This document shows positions 59,696 through 64,000 of a stretch of 64,000 nt of DNA, one piece after another. Every line of letters starts with the position of its first letter. Positions within the stretch are counted from its first letter, which is position 1. Source of the stretch: Amaurobius ferox (lineage: Eukaryota > Arthropoda > Arachnida > Araneae > Amaurobiidae); contig OX578140.1 in the NCBI GenBank assembly GCA_951213105.1, forward strand, positions 121,069,653 to 121,133,652, written 5' to 3'. The translations under genes and the position numbers were made by a program. The notes beneath the pieces were generated by a model. The model did not search any database and had not been told where the DNA came from. It saw nothing but the letters and a program-made list of their open reading frames with translations.

Positions 59696-61468
59696 CTAGC
59701 TGAATACCCGTTGAAAATAAACGGTCTCGCAATAAGCAATCCCTGAATAATGTAATTTTTTTAATAATTCGTGTTTCACATTTATTCGGCAAATCGAATA
59801 TTTTAGTGTGCAGAACCCCCTAAAGAAGAAATTATTGGAGAAATTAAATTGCGCACTTCGTCCTTTCGAATTATCTACCAGTACACCAAATTAAAGTCTC
59901 TACCTCATCCCGAAGCATACTATTTTATCATCTCACCTTTCGAACGGTTTTCTTTGGAGCACCCCCATAAATGAACATTTTTGAAAAACTATGTTCGTGA
60001 TATGTTTTTATCAGATGACTGGCCCATATACCAAATATCAAGCCTCTATTACATTTAAAAGCAAGAGTGTCTCACTTATTCCGAAAATCGAACATATTGG
60101 CGCTCGGCACACCCTAAAGTAGAAAATATTGGAAAGCTGAAATTTACACACTTTCTTCCTTTCAAACAATCTACCAGTACACCAAATTTGATGTCTCTAT
60201 CCTATTGTGGAACATGTTTTTCTATCACTTCATATTTCGAACGTTTTTAAGTTTTTCTGTGTTGCACCCCCTGAAATGATCATTTTTGAAAAACCGTAAT
60301 AATCTTAAGTTTTCTTTTATCAACTGATTAGTCCATATCCTAAATTTCAAGTTTCTATCACACTCTAAAGGAGGCGTTTTCCAGTTGTTCATGAAATCGA
60401 ACATTTTAGTGTGTGGCACCCCCTACAAGAGCAACTGTTTGAAAACTGAAATTGCACACTTTCTTCCTTTCAATCTATCTACCAGCATACCAAATTTGAA
60501 GTCTCTAACTCATCGCGAAGTATACTTTTAATATCTTTTCACCCTTCGAATATTTTTCTGTGGAGTACCCACCCCCTTTAAATATATATTTTTGAAAAAC
60601 TCCATTCTTCTTGGGTTTTCTATCAAATGATTCGCCCATATACCAAATATCAAGCCTCTGTCCCGTTCTAAAAGGAATATTTCTACTTCATTCCGGAAAT
60701 CGAACATTTTTGTGTGCAACACCCCCTAAAGTTTAAAATATTGGAAAACTGAAATTGTACACTTTTTTCTTACAAACTATCTACCCGTACATCAAATTTC
60801 CAATCTCTATCTCATCCCGCAGTATGTTTTCTTATCAATTCACCTTTCGAATGTTTTCCTCTAGAGCACCCCCTTAAACAAACGTTTTTGAAAAACTATA
60901 TTCGTCTTAGGTGTTTTCATCAAATGATTAGTCCTTATGCCTAATTTCAAGCCTCTATCAAATTTTAGGCAGTTTCTCATTTATTCGGTACATCGAACAT
61001 TTTGGTGTGCGGCACCCCCTTAAGTATAGAAAATATTGGTAGTCTGAAATTCCACACTTTCTTCCTTTCGAACGATTTACCCATACACCGAATTTGAAGT
61101 CTCTTTCTCATCGCAAAGCATGCTTTCCTATCATTTCACTTTTCGAACGTTTTGGTGTGCCGCACCCCCTTAAGTAGAAAATATTGGAAATCTGAAATTG
61201 CACACTTTCTTCCTTTCAAACGATTTACCCATACACCAAATTTGAAGTCTCTATCTTATCACAAAGCATGCTTTCTTATCATTTCACTTTTCGAACGTTT
61301 TTGTGTAGGGTACCCCCTGTATCGAACGTTTTCGAAAAAAATCGATTTTTCCAGGGGGTTTCATCGAACGACCGAGCCGTGTACCAAATTGCAAGTCTCT
61401 ATCTGTTCGGGAAGTGCCTGAAAAAAGCGTGACAGACAGACAGACGGACACTTGGCAATTAGTATATA
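59696..61468 (+). mobile_element. Interspersed family B, copy 1
   Basis: It begins CTAGCTGAATACCCGTTGAA and ends (GACA)n GGACACTTGGCAATTAGTAT then ATA. The interior consists of diverged subrepeats of about 290 bp with GAACATTTTGGTGTGCGGCA then CCCCCTTAAGTAGAAAATAT and TTTACCCATACACCAAATTT. The CTAGC..GAATACCCGTT start and (GACA)n end parallel family A. It is non-coding. Confidence 0.82.
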
Positions 61469-62927
61469 CTAGCAGAATACCCGTTGGAAATCAACGGTCC
61501 CACATTAAGCAACCACCGAATAAGGCAAATTTTTAAATAATTCGTGTTTCTTATTTATTCGAAAAATCGAGCATATTAGTGTGCGCACCCCTTAAAGTAG
61601 CAAATATTGGAAATCTGAAATTTCGCACTTTCTTCCTTTCAAACTATCTACCCTTACACCAAATTTGATATCTCTATCTCATTCCGAAGCATTGTTTTTT
61701 ATCAATTCACTTTTCGACGAACATTTTCGAAAAACTATATTCGTCTTGCGTGTTTCCGTCAAATGATTAGCCCATATATCAAATTTCAACTCTCTATTAT
61801 ATTTTAAAGGAGCGTTTTCTCATTTATTCTGTAAATCGAACATTTTGGTGTGCGGTACCCCCTTGAGTAGAAAATATTGGAAATCTGAAATTGCACACTT
61901 TCTTCCTTTCGAACGATTTACCCATACACCAAATTTGAAGTCTCTCAAATCATCACAAAGCATGCTTTCTCATCGCAAAGCATGCTTTCCTATCATTCCA
62001 CTTTTTGAACGTTTTTTTGTGCGGCATCCCCTTAAGTAGAAAATATTGGAAATCTGAAATTGTACACTTTCTTCCTTTCGAGTGATTTACCCATATACCA
62101 AATTTGAAGTCTCTATCTCATCGTAAAGCATGCTTTCCCATCATTTCACTTTTCGAACGTTTTGGTGTGGAGCACCTTCTAAACGAACATTTTATAAAAC
62201 TATATTCGTTTTGGGTGTTTTCTTCAAATGATTAGTCCATATACCAAATTTCAAGCCTGTATCAAATTTTAAAGTAGCCGTTTCTCATTTATTCGGTAAA
62301 TTGAACATTTTGGTGTGCGGCACCCCCTTAAGTAGAACATATTCAAAATCTGAAATTGTACACTTTTTTCCTTTCAAACGGTTTACCCATACACCAAATT
62401 TGAAGACTATCTGATCGCAAAGCATGCTTTCCCATCATTTCACTTTTCGAACGTTTTGGTGTGGAGCACCTCCTAAACGAACATTTTATAAAACTATATT
62501 CGTTTTGGGTGTTTTCTTCAAATGATTAGTCCATATACCAAATTTCAAGCCTGTATCAAATTTTAAAGTAGCCGTTTCTCATTTATTCGGTAAATTGAAC
62601 ATTTTGGTGTGCGGCACCCCCTTAAGTAGAACATATTCAAAATCTGAAATTGTACACTTTTTTCCTTTCAAACGGTTTACCCATACACCAAATTTGAAGA
62701 CTCTATCTCATCGCAAAGCATGCTTTCCCATCATTTCACTTTTCGAACGTTTTGATGTGAGGCACCCCCTCTATAGAATGTTTTCGAAAAATTCGATTTT
62801 TCCAGGGGGTTTTATAGAACGACCGAGCCGTGTACCAAATTGCAAGTCTCCTTCTATTCGGGAAGTGCCTAAAAAAAGCGTGACAGAAGGACAGACAGAC
62901 AGACGGACACTTGGCAATTAGTATATA
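61469..62927 (+). mobile_element. Interspersed family B, copy 2, head-to-tail with copy 1
   Basis: CTAGCAGAATACCCGTTGGA follows copy 1 without a gap, and the same (GACA)n-GGACACTTGGCAATTAGTAT tail ends it. Inside, a 294-bp unit (starting TTTGGTGTGG at 62161 and 62455) is duplicated almost perfectly, a recent event. Confidence 0.82.
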
Positions 62928-63356
62928 TAGATAGATTTTCTGATTTATCATCAATAATGTTTTTTAAATCTAATTTTCTTCCTAAATCGGTGGAACTCCA
63001 GTCTGATGAAGCTGAAATAGTTTTGTGTAAATAACGGTTAGTTATTTACACAAAACTAGTTATTTACATGCAATCAAGTTCAATAAACTTATTTGTTCGT
63101 ACTCATTTGTTTCATTTACAGACTTTCGAAGCGCTAAAAATTACTCATTACCTGTTTGTATCTATTAGTCACGTTTACAGTTAACAGTCACTTTTAGTTT
63201 ACGCCCCGATTTCCTTTGGAAACTCCGACTGAAAACTTCTCGTCAAAATATCAAATTATTTTGCAAACTTGCTTGACGGTATATAAATTAAACTTATATA
63301 TCTGACGAGGTTTTTAATTCTAGTAAATCTATAAACTTCCTTGGCGGTACATATAT
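62928..63356. other. No gene seen
   Basis: AT-rich DNA with a small palindrome around 63032-63060 (AACGGTTAGTTATTTACACA). No coding or repeat family was recognised. Confidence 0.4.
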
Positions 63357-63357
63357 A

Positions 63358-64000
63358 CAGGATGTCCTTCCTGTTCTAAAAAGTTTGAAACGCGCTTTAA
63401 TTCTTTACCTGTTGGAGATAAGTGTGCAATGTAAATTGTAAATATGTTGAAAGTAAAGTAGGAAATAAGACTACGTTAATAAAATAGTCCTCCCATCAAT
63501 TTTCAAAAAGTTACAATTTTTAAATTTTTATACGACCCCCCTTAGACAAATTTGGTCAATCAGAAAACTTTTACTTTTAATGCAACAAGATCATTAAAAA
63601 ACCCCGCATACCTGTATCTTTAAAATCAACTTAATTATGATAAAGGAAAAAATCTGACTTATGCCACTTTTCCGTACCATGTGAAAGGCTGTTTCATCAT
63701 TGAAAATAGGGATCATAAACAAATTGGCGATGGAAATTGATTAGATCAAAAATACGTTAATATGTGTAAATTTTTTTTTATCACAAATGCATCTAAATAA
63801 AACGTTACACAGACAGAGATCATACAAAGCAGTGGTACTTACTACGCGGTTGGGTATTCTATGTATTAATATCCAGTTTTATCTTTTTTGTGATATGTCA
63901 CAAATTTACACTTCTAATTTAATATAAGATCCCCATTCAGAATGTTCAATTTTCAATTAAATATAACTCGTTCAATTTTAAAGATACAGATATGCGTGTT
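63358..64000. mobile_element. Fold-back MITE cut by the window end
   Basis: TATACAGGATGTCC at the left, TTTTTATACGACCCCCTTAG and TGACTTATGCCACTTTTCC correspond in order to the 51151-52059 element. The last 45 bases are the diverged inverse of about 63600-63640 (GCATACCTGTATCTTTAAAA), so the second arm has begun when the window ends. Confidence 0.75.

Noticed and set aside
61152..62921. Related open frames in family B (MVC.TPLSRKYWKSEI..)
   Set aside because: They recur only because the non-coding subrepeats recur. Frames are short, lack domains and are broken in sister units.

Overview
The window is AT-rich animal nuclear DNA, most likely from an arthropod and quite possibly a spider or other chelicerate. 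The evidence is short exons with GT..AG boundaries separated by introns of up to 16 kb, a tRNA-derived SINE, Ty3/Gypsy, Polinton, hAT, piggyBac-like and Tc1-like DNA, and no operons or bacterial signals. Species cannot be fixed from the sequence alone.

One host gene is well supported. Five phase-compatible exons on the minus strand (44672 down to 11992) encode the end of the cyclic-nucleotide-binding-homology domain and much of the cytoplasmic C-terminus of an ERG-type (KCNH2/6/7, Drosophila seizure-like) voltage-gated K+ channel. The 5' exons lie beyond the right edge. A sixth small exon at 10657-10707 is possible. Nearly everything else from about 10 to 44 kb is intron of this gene filled with transposons. 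Two weak plus-strand exon candidates lie at 2.9 and 4.5 kb.

The 16.5-kb intron (16010-32492) holds a nested stack. An old tRNA-SINE (17261-28910) is split by an 11.37-kb Polinton/Maverick-like element (17386-28754) with a 6-bp target duplication CTTAAC and 5'-AG termini. Its 1.6-kb terminal inverted repeats each contain the C-terminal half of a protein-primed DNA polymerase B. Inside it lie unidentified reading frames and a dead Ty3/Gypsy pol (about 20.5-25.1 kb), which is itself interrupted by a younger full-length SINE with a 15-bp target duplication. A deleted hAT element (31338-32243) lies in the same intron.

The most interesting signal outside this stack is a set of hammerhead-ribozyme-like motifs on the minus strand. 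They form a 64-bp tandem array (11010-11640) inside a fold-back element, with a separate single copy at 35341-35382. Both show the full conserved core, a paired or nearly paired stem II, a 4-5 bp stem I and a palindromic stem III.

The right third (45-64 kb) is almost pure repeat: two long interspersed families with CTAGC..(GACA)n architecture, a TA-flanked fold-back MITE, a TTAA-flanked 373-bp palindrome, SINE tails, LINE RNase H debris and Tc1 remnants. A second member of the TA-flanked fold-back family runs off the right edge.
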